Positions 28,811 to 35,450 of a DNA stretch of 35,909 bases are shown here, in pieces; within the stretch, counting starts at the first letter, position 1, and each line of letters starts with the position of its first letter. Where the stretch lies: the IMG/VR virus record IMGVR_UViG_3300013122_000008, positions 1-35,909 of that record; one strand, written 5' to 3'. Position numbers and translations under genes: made by a program. Origin of the DNA: a virus. Below the pieces are notes generated by a model, which made no database searches, was not told the origin of the DNA, and worked only from the letters and a program-made list of their open reading frames with translations.

Positions 28811-29116
28811 TTAATTTTCCTTTACAGCTACTAATACCTCTGTTTGATCTAGATTAAAAACATGAGCAAATCCTAATGGAGCTGAATAATTTTTAATCTT
28901 ATTATCAACTTTGTCTAATTCAGAAAACTCTTGAAAACCTCTAAAAACAGATATTGATTTGCTACCTTTTTTGATCTTTAATCCTGAGTTTCTAGCCTGC
29001 AAAAATGTCAACCAAGCGTCTGAATTAAAATTAAACTTATGTTTAGCACTCATTAAATCCACTTGATTTTGTCCTTGATATTCTTTTTTAGTGATGTAAT
29101 TGTATTGTTTGTTCAT
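28811..29116 (-). CDS. ArdC N-terminal-like ssDNA-binding protein
   Basis: 101 aa. SDAWLTFLQARNSGLKIKKG, then SKSISVFRGFQ..., and C-terminal APLGFAHVFNLDQTEVL follow the N-terminal ArdC domain (TFLQA.. G..VKKG.K...V). Full ArdC also has a C-terminal metallopeptidase, absent here, so this is a stand-alone N-domain or truncated relative. ArdC of plasmids counters type I restriction and binds ssDNA; DUF2958 next door is typical. CGAAAGGCAAAT RBS precedes ATG. Confidence 0.75.
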   Translation of the reverse strand: MNKQYNYITKKEYQGQNQVDLMSAKHKFNFNSDAWLTFLQARNSGLKIKKGSKSISVFRGFQEFSELDKVDNKIKNYSAPLGFAHVFNLDQTEVLVAVKEN

Positions 29117-29148
29117 ATTTGCCTTTCGTATTTTTAATTACAACATCA

Positions 29149-29183
29149 ATTATATATTAAAATTTACGATTGTAAATAGGCAA
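29149..29183 (-). promoter_or_regulatory. Promoter module B (TTGCCTA-TTTACA-N16-TATAAT)
   Basis: Minus strand: TTTACA (29176-29171), 16-base spacer, TATAAT (29154-29149), TTGCCTA just upstream, and further upstream an ATTGATATAT stretch shared with module C. The transcript leader carries ACGAAAGGCAAAT before ATG, nearly the same as module C. Drives the ArdC-N-like/DUF2958 pair. Confidence 0.8.
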
Positions 29184-29217
29184 TATATATATAACAATAT
29201 ATCAATTATAGTCAATT

Positions 29218-29592
29218 TTAATATTCAACCGTCAATTTAACTAAACTATTTTTGATTTCCTGCGAATATTTATCCTCAAGGAGTCTAAACTTTATTTTCC
29301 ATGTTGGAGTAGCGGTTATTTTACTTTTGATCTCTATAAACTCTTTTGTATCGTCAAGATGAATAACCAAAAAATCACAATAATAGCTACAAATCTTTGT
29401 GCCATTTTGCCCAAACAACTCCTCTTTAACCTGTTTTTGATAAGATTTAATCTGCTTTGCTTTGATTAATTGATCTAATTCCCAAGCTTTACGAGCTTCT
29501 TTTTTTGAGTCATATATATAACCGCCATAATTTTGCTTTACTGCTTTGTATTTGTTTCCTGACCCTCTTGTTTGCCAAGTTTTGGAATACAT
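29218..29592 (-). CDS. DUF1064 endonuclease-like protein
   Basis: 124 aa. GGYIYDSKKEARKAWELDQLI (helix), IKSYQKQVKEELF and YYCDFLVIHLDDTKEFIEIKSK with conserved acidic and Lys residues (D-x-L...E-I-K-S-K) fit the DUF1064/phage PD-(D/E)XK nuclease-like group related to T7 endonuclease I type resolvases. It may resolve branched DNA during replication or recombination. It follows the small HTH-like gene. Confidence 0.82.
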   Translation of the reverse strand: MYSKTWQTRGSGNKYKAVKQNYGGYIYDSKKEARKAWELDQLIKAKQIKSYQKQVKEELFGQNGTKICSYYCDFLVIHLDDTKEFIEIKSKITATPTWKIKFRLLEDKYSQEIKNSLVKLTVEY

Positions 29593-29594
29593 TT

Positions 29595-29816
29595 TTATAC
29601 CCCATAGAGACTGTGTAAAATGTTTAAAATGTTCTCACCAGAGATGTATCTCGTTGCTTCTGGTTTTTCTTGCACAATGTATTTTTTTGGAATTGATTTG
29701 TCTTTTAATTTATTTTCAAACCAAATCTTTGAACTAGGCAGACCCAAGATTTCCATAAACTTCAAGCACTGATTAATAGTATAAAATCTGTTTGGGTTGA
29801 TATCTGGCATTTTCAT
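29595..29816 (-). CDS. Small putative DNA-binding (excisionase/MerR-like) protein
   Basis: 73 aa. RFYTINQCLKFMEILGLPSSKIWFENKL is a helix-turn-helix-like stretch, followed by YIVQEKPEATRYISGENILNIL with a strand-turn typical of wing-like MerR/Xis folds. No strong Shine-Dalgarno is seen near the start (29816 or 29810). A TAAACTATAGTTTA palindrome lies just upstream and could be its operator. It sits between SSB and DUF1064 genes. Confidence 0.55.
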   Translation of the reverse strand: MKMPDINPNRFYTINQCLKFMEILGLPSSKIWFENKLKDKSIPKKYIVQEKPEATRYISGENILNILHSLYGV

Positions 29817-29818
29817 AA

Positions 29819-29832
29819 TAAACTATAGTTTA
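29819..29832. promoter_or_regulatory. Perfect 14-bp palindrome, possible operator
   Basis: TAAACTATAGTTTA in the 28 bp between SSB and the HTH-like gene, three bases upstream of the latter's ATG. The perfect symmetry suggests a dimeric regulator site, possibly autoregulation; sequence alone does not show binding. Confidence 0.35.
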
Positions 29833-29844
29833 ACATACTTTACT

Positions 29845-30246
29845 CTAGAATGGTACATCTGTGTCATTTTCAGCCAAAGTATTTTCTACGCTTTCTTTTG
29901 TTACTCCTGTATTTTTGTTACCTGAAAGCACAATTACCTTTTCGGCGTTTACTTCTGTTGCATAATACTTTTTGCCCTCGTGTTCCCAGTTTCTTTTGAC
30001 AATTTTGCCTTGTATGGCACATTTTGTACCCTTTTTGAGATAATCCACAACACTTTCCCCAAGTTTACCCCAAACAATAATATCGTGAAATGTTGGCACA
30101 CTTTCCCATTGTTCGCCTTTTTTGACACTTTCGTTGGTAGCCATTCCAAACTTGACCACTGACTTACCGCTTTTGGTCTGCTTTAACTCGGCATCTCTTG
30201 TAACATTCCCTGCCAAAAAAATTGTGTTTATATTAAACATTGACAT
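29845..30246 (-). CDS. ssb: Single-stranded DNA-binding protein
   Basis: 133 aa. OB fold with NTIFLAGNVTRDAELKQTKSG (starting strands), KFGMATNESVKKGEQWESVP, FHDIIVWGKLGESVVDYLKKG and a final strand, then an unstructured tail ending DTDVPF, the acidic tip that binds partners such as host SSB-interacting proteins. The full residues fit bacterial-type SSB. Shine-Dalgarno AAAGGAG with good spacing. It works with the Rad52-like protein and nucleases of the same operon. Confidence 0.95.
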   Translation of the reverse strand: MSMFNINTIFLAGNVTRDAELKQTKSGKSVVKFGMATNESVKKGEQWESVPTFHDIIVWGKLGESVVDYLKKGTKCAIQGKIVKRNWEHEGKKYYATEVNAEKVIVLSGNKNTGVTKESVENTLAENDTDVPF

Positions 30247-30257
30247 AATAAACTCCT

Positions 30258-30305
30258 TTATTCTTCTTTTTCTACTAAAAAATACCTAACAATGTATAGT
30301 TTCAT
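30258..30305 (-). CDS. Possible 15-aa peptide
   Basis: Reads MKLYIVRYFLVEKEE, start 30305 in ATGA overlap with the nuclease gene and preceded by AAAGGAAAAAAT, a good ribosome binding site. It ends just before the AAAGGAG of SSB. It could be a leader peptide coupling translation, the short remnant of a gene, or chance. Confidence 0.35.
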   Translation of the reverse strand: MKLYIVRYFLVEKEE

Positions 30306-30841
30306 ATTTTTTCCTTTAAATATTCTTGACACTCATCATAAATCTCACTAGCAAAAGTGATAACCCAATCAATCGCAGTATTTCTCACTTCGTCATTGAT
30401 AGCCACTACTGACCAATCAGCCCGCCTAAAAAGATGATTGTAATGCAATATATAGCCCTCATTAGCTTTCTCATACAATAAGCCGTAAACGGGCAACTGT
30501 AGGGCGTTGGCGTAGGCTTGCGATAATGTGTTGCCAACCTTATAATCGTAAATCTTATCCTCATCAATCAAATCAATCACTCCAACAAGCTGTAGCCACT
30601 CATCCAACCATTTTTCTATTTTAACTTCTGTTCTGGGATTTTGAAGTTTTTTACTGCCAAACTCTTTTGGTAGTCGCTTTGTTTTGATAACTTCTTCTTC
30701 AAATAATTTATGATAGCGTTTTCCCACCTCCATAGCCTCGGTTATAAATGTTGGCTCGTGCTTGAGCATTTTGATAACATCGTCTTTACAACCAAGTGAC
30801 CAAAAATTGAGCATTGTGTAACTTGTGCGTAAGTATTTCAT
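30302..30841 (-). CDS. PD-(D/E)XK nuclease (RecB/Cas4-like)
   Basis: 179 aa. Contains GKRYHKLFEEEVIK (helix with His), then QLVGVIDLIDEDKIYDYKVGN, where Asp of GVID and Asp/Lys of DYK supply the PD-(D/E)XK active site, then QAYANALQLPVYGLLYEKANE with the conserved Gln and Tyr of the RecB family motif. Length is that of single-domain phage exonucleases. It probably processes ends for annealing by the Rad52-like protein. Located four bases before SSB micro-ORF. Confidence 0.85.
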   Translation of the reverse strand: MKYLRTSYTMLNFWSLGCKDDVIKMLKHEPTFITEAMEVGKRYHKLFEEEVIKTKRLPKEFGSKKLQNPRTEVKIEKWLDEWLQLVGVIDLIDEDKIYDYKVGNTLSQAYANALQLPVYGLLYEKANEGYILHYNHLFRRADWSVVAINDEVRNTAIDWVITFASEIYDECQEYLKEKI

Positions 30842-30849
30842 AATTTTAT

Positions 30850-31284
30850 TTATTTAATATCCATAAGTCGCAATGATACTTTTTTCTCTCGGTCTGGCAT
30901 TGACACGCCATTTGGAATAATTCCAAACTCGTCAAAGTAGGTTTCGAGTTCATCAGCGTTTGCCTTGTATTTTTTGTCTACGCTATAAAACTTGTTCGGG
31001 ATTTCATTGACCATTTGAGGATCAATAACATATTTTTCCCCATATTGTCTGTAATAAATCCTAACCCGTCCTGCTTTGCTAAGTAATGGCGTTGATCCCA
31101 TTTCCTTTTCGGCTTTGTCAAGTAACTTGGCAATTTCAATTTTTGCTTGTGCCTCAAGCTCAAGTAGCGTTTCTTTTGCCTCAAGTAACTTTTCCATTTG
31201 TTCTTGGCTTTCTCTGGTTAGAGTAGCCATACCGTCAGCAATTTCTACTTTTAAATCACTTAGATCAATGTTAGCTCTTAGCAT
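30850..31284 (-). CDS. Gp157-like phage protein
   Basis: 144 aa. Helical N-terminus (residues 10-75, TRESQEQMEKLLEAKETLLE and alpha-helical AQAKIEIAKLLDKAEK), then strand-like VRIYYRQYGEKYVIDPQMVNE and VSMPDREKKVSLRL near the end. This helix-plus-beta layout, with a late P-x-G-V-S..R-E-K, resembles siphovirus Gp157-type proteins found between Rad52-like and nuclease genes, but identity is moderate. Overlaps the Rad52-like gene by 14 bases. Function in the family is not settled. Confidence 0.55.
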   Translation of the reverse strand: MLRANIDLSDLKVEIADGMATLTRESQEQMEKLLEAKETLLELEAQAKIEIAKLLDKAEKEMGSTPLLSKAGRVRIYYRQYGEKYVIDPQMVNEIPNKFYSVDKKYKANADELETYFDEFGIIPNGVSMPDREKKVSLRLMDIK

Positions 31285-31906
31285 TTTTTAACTCCTTTGC
31301 TTTCAAAATTGCTATTGTCGCCTCTGCCATTGAGATATCATCTGCAAACTCCACTCCTAATTCGGTCATCTCTAGCTTTTGTTGCTTGGTCGCCAATGAC
31401 TTTTCAGCGATAACTTCCCTTTTGATTTCCATAAACTCATTTTTGCCGTAAATATCTGACGCTATGCCTAACTCTGAGGCACATTTTTTCAATGCATCTG
31501 TACTTGCACTTTTCAGATCATTACCATAATCTAAGGGGGTTTGTGTGCCTTTTTTCATTTTAATGTCAGCCCTGCCAAATTGTTCTTTGACAATCTTTTT
31601 TCCGTTGGTTAGTTCAACTGTCAATTTTCCCTGTACCCAGACTAAATCGCCCTCACGTCCTTTGTCTACAATCTCAAAACTCCAAAGCCAACCAAAAGCG
31701 TAATTGAGTACCTTTTTAACATAAACCCCAGTAACATAATCCCAAGTACCACCACCCTTTGCTGGTCTTGAGTAGATATGACTTGCTGGTGTTGCCTGCA
31801 TAATGTGCAATATTTGCTCTGGCTTTAATCCTGCCTCGACCAATTGCGGATTGACAACTGCTAAAGTCTGATTGCCTTTTTGGATTTCAATTTTGTTTGT
31901 TTGCAT
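31271..31906 (-). CDS. Rad52-family single-strand annealing protein
   Basis: 211 aa. The Rad52/22-like signature is visible: TWDYVTGVYVKKVLNYAFG, WLWSFEIVDKGREGD, VWVQGKLTVELTNG, and DYGNDLKSASTDALKKCASE followed by LGIASDIYG. It would anneal complementary ssDNA for recombination-dependent replication, with the PD-(D/E)XK nuclease and SSB encoded next to it. A short charged tail ends the protein. No RecA homologue acts in this gene set except the ATPase at 32947-33840. Confidence 0.88.
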   Translation of the reverse strand: MQTNKIEIQKGNQTLAVVNPQLVEAGLKPEQILHIMQATPASHIYSRPAKGGGTWDYVTGVYVKKVLNYAFGWLWSFEIVDKGREGDLVWVQGKLTVELTNGKKIVKEQFGRADIKMKKGTQTPLDYGNDLKSASTDALKKCASELGIASDIYGKNEFMEIKREVIAEKSLATKQQKLEMTELGVEFADDISMAEATIAILKAKELKNAKS

Positions 31907-32184
31907 TAAATACCCCTTCCTAATTCTTCTTCAATTTCGTTTGCTTCGTCAATGGCGTTTTGTTCAGCCTCGGCTTGCATATCATCGTCTCTGATTTCTT
32001 GATATTTTTCTCTTAAAAACTTCACTTTCAAAAGCATTTTTGCCATGTCTTCAAGATCAGAGTTAGATAAATCCAGAGCAAAAACAATCTCATCGTTGGA
32101 ATATTTATCCGATTTGTAAAACAATGCTAAATCTTCAAAAGAAAAATCGGCTGTATATTTGCCGAATTTGGTGGTTTCTTCCAT
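31906..32184 (-). CDS. Small acidic protein
   Basis: 92 aa from the ATG at 32184 after GAAAGGCAAAT; the upstream ATG (32202) lacks spacing. Sequence TKFGKYTADFSFEDLALFYK, DLSNSDLEDMAKMLLKVKF and a highly acidic end (DDDMQAEAEQN). Helical. It overlaps the Rad52-like start by one base. No family recognised. Confidence 0.6.
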   Translation of the reverse strand: MEETTKFGKYTADFSFEDLALFYKSDKYSNDEIVFALDLSNSDLEDMAKMLLKVKFLREKYQEIRDDDMQAEAEQNAIDEANEIEEELGRGI

Positions 32185-32198
32185 ATTTGCCTTTCTTT

Positions 32199-32411
32199 TC
32201 AAATTACAAAAGTTCCAGTGTCGTGGTTTATCGCCAGATCGGTTAATTTGTTTATTTGCTCTGTGGACAAATTTTTATCAATGTCAGCAATGTCAAGAGA
32301 TCCGTTTTCATCGACAAAAAGCGCAATCTGTTTTCCTTCCTCGTTCCATGCTCCAAAATTAAATCCTTTTGTGTTTTCAGAACCCTCTTCGTGAATAAAT
32401 GTGACTTTCAT
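32199..32411 (-). CDS. Small hypothetical protein, first gene after promoter C
   Basis: 70 aa from ATG 32411 (the longer frame to 32492 has no Shine-Dalgarno and crosses the promoter). Begins MKVTFIHEEGSENTKGFNFG; beta-like with an ALFVDENGSLDIADIDKNLS segment and C-terminal helix. CGAAAGGCAAAC precedes ATG. No family recognised. Confidence 0.6.
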   Translation of the reverse strand: MKVTFIHEEGSENTKGFNFGAWNEEGKQIALFVDENGSLDIADIDKNLSTEQINKLTDLAINHDTGTFVI

Positions 32412-32445
32412 GTTTGCCTTTCGTATTATTTTTGTACTGAATATT

Positions 32446-32480
32446 ATTATATATTGTTTTTTGCGATTGTAAATAGGCAA
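32446..32480 (-). promoter_or_regulatory. Promoter module C (TTGCCTA-TTTACA-N16-TATAAT)
   Basis: Minus strand: TTTACA (32473-32468), a 16-base spacer, TATAAT (32451-32446), TTGCCTA upstream and an ATTGATATAT stretch further upstream as in module B. Leader ends in CGAAAGGCAAAC before ATG. Likely drives the recombination operon from 32411 leftwards. Confidence 0.8.
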
Positions 32481-32554
32481 ATTGTATATCAAAATATATC
32501 AATTATTTTAATAACCAATTACTAAATTGCTCGCTAGTATCGTTTTTGTGTTTG

Positions 32555-32821
32555 TTAGAAAATTGCCTCAACCACTTTTTTGCCATGCTCATCAAGTCTT
32601 TGCTTGCAAAAAATTTTATATTGAGTTCTTTGTTTTTTGAGTTTTTGTTTGATTGTTTCTGCATTTTTTTTGATTTCCTCTCTTGTGAAGAAATCTACTT
32701 GTTTATACTTTTTCCTCATAATTGCCAAAGATTGTTCCATCGCTTGTATTTCCATCAAGGCATAATCTCTTTTCTTCTTGCTGGCTTTGAGCAAGATACT
32801 GCTGTTCATTTCGTCTAGCAT
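32555..32821 (-). CDS. Small helical protein, overlapping reading frame
   Basis: Open for 88 codons; no start candidate (32821, or ATG at 32719) has a Shine-Dalgarno. Sequence is Lys/Glu-rich helical (MRKKYKQVDFFTREEIKKNA, KQKLKKQRTQYKIFCKQRL). It overlaps the 84-aa frame at 32703-32957 by 119 bases, so either it begins at 32719 by coupling, or it is the end of a single gene joined by a +1 shift near GAAGAAAAGAG. Function unknown. Confidence 0.45.
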   Translation of the reverse strand: MLDEMNSSILLKASKKKRDYALMEIQAMEQSLAIMRKKYKQVDFFTREEIKKNAETIKQKLKKQRTQYKIFCKQRLDEHGKKVVEAIF

Positions 32822-32957
32822 TTTCTAAAACCTCTCTTGCTAATTCTATGATCTTTTCTTGATACTTTTTCTTTTTGGCAATTATTCGTTTCATCAATAA
32901 TTTTATTTGCCTTTCTGTTGCGATCCGCTTTTGAAGTAAATTATTTTTATCGATCAT
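32703..32957 (-). CDS. Small coiled-coil protein
   Basis: 84 aa, start 32957 overlapping the ATPase stop by 11 bases, with a GGGGG Shine-Dalgarno. The N-terminal 60 residues are charged helix (LLQKRIATERQIKLLMKRII, KKKYQEKIIELAREVLENA); the last 25 (LCLDGNTSDGTIFGNYEEKV) lose helical character where the other frame stays helical. That change suggests that reading should move to the +1 frame near residue 60. Confidence 0.5.
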   Translation of the reverse strand: MIDKNNLLQKRIATERQIKLLMKRIIAKKKKYQEKIIELAREVLENARRNEQQYLAQSQQEEKRLCLDGNTSDGTIFGNYEEKV

Positions 32958-33840
32958 CTTTTCCCCCTATCGCATAAAAGTTACCAGTCTCCGCAAAATG
33001 TACTCTAAAGCCTAAGTGAGATTTTTCGGTGTATCTTGATTTGTCCACCCAGATCAAAATACGCCTTTCGTTATCATCAATCACCGACACGCCCAAATCT
33101 TCATCAACCTCAATCGGTCTATTTAAACTCATGACATAATCGCATTTTTGAGTTATCGCTTTGCTCCCAGCAATGTCTGTTCTTCTTAGTATTTTTTTGT
33201 TTGCCGCCGCACCGTTGGGCTGTGCATAAACCATTAGCCAGATATCTTGATATTCTTTACAAAGGTTTTGAAAGCATTTCGCCCAATTTTCAGTAACTTT
33301 CTGATTTCTTGAGTTGTCGTTAGCTCCAAATAACTCGTGAAGATGATCAAACTGGAATATCCTAAACCCAAGTTTGTAATATTCTTTGACCCAATTAGCA
33401 AAGTTTTCGGGGGTTTGTTTGCTTGTGTCCTCTGAATAGAAGTCATCAACTAAAATTACATCTTTTGACATTAACTCTATCGCCTCTTTTGGATTAACTC
33501 CACTTTCTAATTTTGCTTTGGTCAAGTCTGACCACTGCTGGAGTATGCGTTGTCTAACCATTTGCTCTGGCATTTCAAGAGAAAAGTAAATAGATGTTTG
33601 CTGATCGTGCCTGTAAAACATTCTAGCAAGCCATAAAGCAAACCAAGATTTGCCTGTACCTGGGTTTCCTAAAATAACGTAATAACCGCAAGGGAAGCCA
33701 AAGTCATTGTCAATGTAAGATATTCCTGTGTTGAGAGCATCTTTTTTTTCAACCTTGGTTAGTTCTTTAACAGACCTTGACGAATATAATTTTTCTGCAA
33801 TCTTTTCATCTGTGATTGTATTTTTGGTTTTTTTAATCAT
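32947..33840 (-). CDS. DnaB-like/RecA-superfamily ATPase, putative replicative helicase
   Basis: 297 aa from ATG 33840 after AAAGGAGCAAAT. Walker A GNPGTGKS (58-65), a sensor-type SLEMPEQMVRQRI, Walker B-like DVILVDDFY and RIFQFDHLHEL, then AQPN and a late FHVRHFAETGNFY-like end. This matches the DnaB C-terminal helicase domain, but the DnaB N-terminal primase-interacting domain is missing, so it may need a loader or be a different RecA-like ATPase. It follows the DUF4373 replication protein. No primase or polymerase is encoded nearby. Confidence 0.8.
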   Translation of the reverse strand: MIKKTKNTITDEKIAEKLYSSRSVKELTKVEKKDALNTGISYIDNDFGFPCGYYVILGNPGTGKSWFALWLARMFYRHDQQTSIYFSLEMPEQMVRQRILQQWSDLTKAKLESGVNPKEAIELMSKDVILVDDFYSEDTSKQTPENFANWVKEYYKLGFRIFQFDHLHELFGANDNSRNQKVTENWAKCFQNLCKEYQDIWLMVYAQPNGAAANKKILRRTDIAGSKAITQKCDYVMSLNRPIEVDEDLGVSVIDDNERRILIWVDKSRYTEKSHLGFRVHFAETGNFYAIGGKDDR

Positions 33841-33854
33841 ATTTGCTCCTTTTT

Positions 33855-34610
33855 TCAATATCCGCCCTTAAATCTACCCTCTTTCATCATTTTCACAATC
33901 CACTTGTCCTCATCAGTTGGCTTTGGTTTGGCTTTTTCTTTTTCCTCTGCTTGTTTGTCTGAAATTGTTTTTACATAGTGCCACCTAATTGAATTATTGA
34001 TCCACTTGTTGATTGTTGCCTCTACGTTTTGAATTTCAATGTTTTTCTCTGAAGACTTAGCTAACATATCCTCTAAACAATAGACAACATCTTTTTCTCT
34101 TATGTCAAACTTTTTGGCTAACTCCACAATTTTTGGATTATCCAATTCCTTGTTTTCAAAAAAAGAAAAAACAATTTTTTTATTTATTAAATAAATATTA
34201 TTTTCTTTCTTTTCCTTTCCTTTCCTTTCCTTTATAGTATTACTATCGTATTTTGATCGTAATACGTTCGTATTCTTTTTATTCCATCTCGCCATAACAG
34301 ACTCTTTTGCTTTTTGTGATTTTTCTATTCTTTTTTGCAATCTTTGATTGATTGAGTTGCTCCAAAAGTACGTTTTATCGTGCTCAAAACATACGCTAAT
34401 TATTTTTCGTAATACGTTCGTATCACAGCGCAAAGAAAATGCATAACTATTTAATTTGTCTAGTTTAAGTTTTCCATTTTCCTCATAAAGCATTTCAACA
34501 ATGCACCAAAAAATACCGATACCTTCCATTCCAAAAGTCATCAAAATATCTTGTAATTTAGTATCATTTCTAGCGTTGTAGTCGTGAGAAAAATAATAAC
34601 TATCTTTCAT
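33855..34610 (-). CDS. DUF4373 (Lin1244/Lin1753-like) replication protein
   Basis: 251 aa from ATG 34610 after AAAGATT; the earlier in-frame ATG lies in the upstream gene. SYYFSHDYNARNDTKLQDIL then GIGIFWCIVEMLYEENGKL and NSYAFSLRCDTNVLRKII are the DUF4373 N-terminal domain. A variable basic linker (about 110-140) contains a run of GGAAA repeats in the DNA. The C-terminal part has a DnaD-like helical region (KIVELAKKFDIREKDVVYCL, ...NKWINNSIRWHY). It probably loads the helicase or binds the origin. Confidence 0.8.
   Translation of the reverse strand: MKDSYYFSHDYNARNDTKLQDILMTFGMEGIGIFWCIVEMLYEENGKLKLDKLNSYAFSLRCDTNVLRKIISVCFEHDKTYFWSNSINQRLQKRIEKSQKAKESVMARWNKKNTNVLRSKYDSNTIKERKGKEKKENNIYLINKKIVFSFFENKELDNPKIVELAKKFDIREKDVVYCLEDMLAKSSEKNIEIQNVEATINKWINNSIRWHYVKTISDKQAEEKEKAKPKPTDEDKWIVKMMKEGRFKGGY
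34211..34230 (-). repeat. Pentanucleotide repeat (TTTCC)4 in a coding region
   Basis: Plus-strand TTTCC four times, so GGAAA on the coding strand, within the DUF4373 gene (encodes about KERKGKEKKEN). Five is not a multiple of three, so gain or loss of one unit would shift the frame. Confidence 0.75.
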
Positions 34611-34791
34611 AATCTTTCGTCCTTTCTTCCATTCGTCCATCAACTGGGATAAGTATCACCCCTTTATACTGTGAATTGCCACAAGTCGGACAAGGGTGCT
34701 TATCAAATCCCACCGTACCACGACCATTACAATTTGGGCAAATCTGCGCAACAAATTGTGGTTTTACTTTTATAGTTTGGATATTATCCAT
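34600..34791 (-). CDS. Small zinc-finger protein (DnaJ-type)
   Basis: 63 aa from ATG 34791 after GGAAGGAC; the longer frame to 34818 lacks a good start. AQICPNCNGRGTVGFD and HPCPTCGNSQYKG give a CxxC-CxxC zinc site with GxG as in DnaJ fingers. It overlaps the DUF4373 gene by 11 bases. May be an assembly or redox-related accessory protein; function unknown. Confidence 0.7.
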   Translation of the reverse strand: MDNIQTIKVKPQFVAQICPNCNGRGTVGFDKHPCPTCGNSQYKGVILIPVDGRMEERTKDYER

Positions 34792-35092
34792 CCGTCCTTC
34801 CTTTCTATTCAAACACAATTAAATACTATTTTTCATAAAAAATAAACTATCAAAATCTATAACAAACTATATTAAAATATATTGTCTTAAACTCAATTAA
34901 ACTTCTTTTTCTATATTTTGAAAATGGGCGTTTTTGGGCTAATTGTTTAGAAACAAGGGTTTCTACCTTTTCCATATTCTAAGCCGATTTTGAGGTATCT
35001 AAACGGCTTAGAAGCTATAATTTCTTAATGGGATAACAACGTACGCTGACGGATCAGTAACCTCGTTACCCTACTAAAAAATCATAATGAAA
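34792..35092. other. Structured non-coding region (candidate origin or RNA)
   Basis: No supported gene in 301 bp. It contains several perfect or near-perfect hairpins: TAGAAAC/GTTTCTA with a 4-base loop (34948-34965), TTCTAAGCCG/CGGCTTAGAA with a 17-base loop (34977-35013), a CTGA/TCAG stem with a UCCG loop and a GTAAC/GTTAC stem (about 35045-35075). The part at 34840-34910 is very AT-rich. It separates the two first early genes from the replication genes. Confidence 0.5.
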
Positions 35093-35395
35093 CTATTCTA
35101 CTTTTTCACCAAGCAATTCACAAATCCTGCCATAGATCAGAGGCGAGTAATAAAATCCAACTCTTTCTTTTATTAAAGCCATTTGATCTACTGTTAGATC
35201 AGCTTCGTCACTTTTCCATATTTTTAGACCAATTTGAAAAGCTTTATTTTTAATCTCAGTGGTTAGTCTATGTTCTTGATCCTCAGTGTTGATTGCATTT
35301 GAAATAATATCTCTTGCTTTAATTGGTTTTTTGTCTTGATCTAAAATAGGTTTGTTTTCAAAACTTAAGAGATCAACGTTTGTATTTATTTTCAT
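35093..35395 (-). CDS. Small early protein
   Basis: 100 aa. Starts MKINTNVDLLSFENKPILDQ, then KPIKARDIISNAINTED, helical KAFQIGLKIWK and TVDQMALIKERVGFYYSPLIYGRICELLG. Similar-looking proteins occur in the early regions of other phages, but no function is known to me. Upstream lie AGGATAAT then ATG, a weak Shine-Dalgarno. Confidence 0.65.
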   Translation of the reverse strand: MKINTNVDLLSFENKPILDQDKKPIKARDIISNAINTEDQEHRLTTEIKNKAFQIGLKIWKSDEADLTVDQMALIKERVGFYYSPLIYGRICELLGEKVE

Positions 35396-35450
35396 ATAAA
35401 ATATATTATCCTACTTCTTTACCAAAACACAAGATTACAAACTAGATCAA

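Noticed and set aside
29595-29816. Lysogeny module (excisionase with integrase)
   Set aside because: Only one small HTH-like protein is seen; there is no integrase, CI-like repressor or attachment site, so lysogeny is not supported.
29949-30149. Minus-strand frame of 66 codons inside SSB
   Set aside because: Overlaps the clear SSB gene in another frame; composition is random.
34977-35075. tRNA or tmRNA in the structured gap
   Set aside because: Stems are present, but no acceptor/T-arm combination or CCA end fits.
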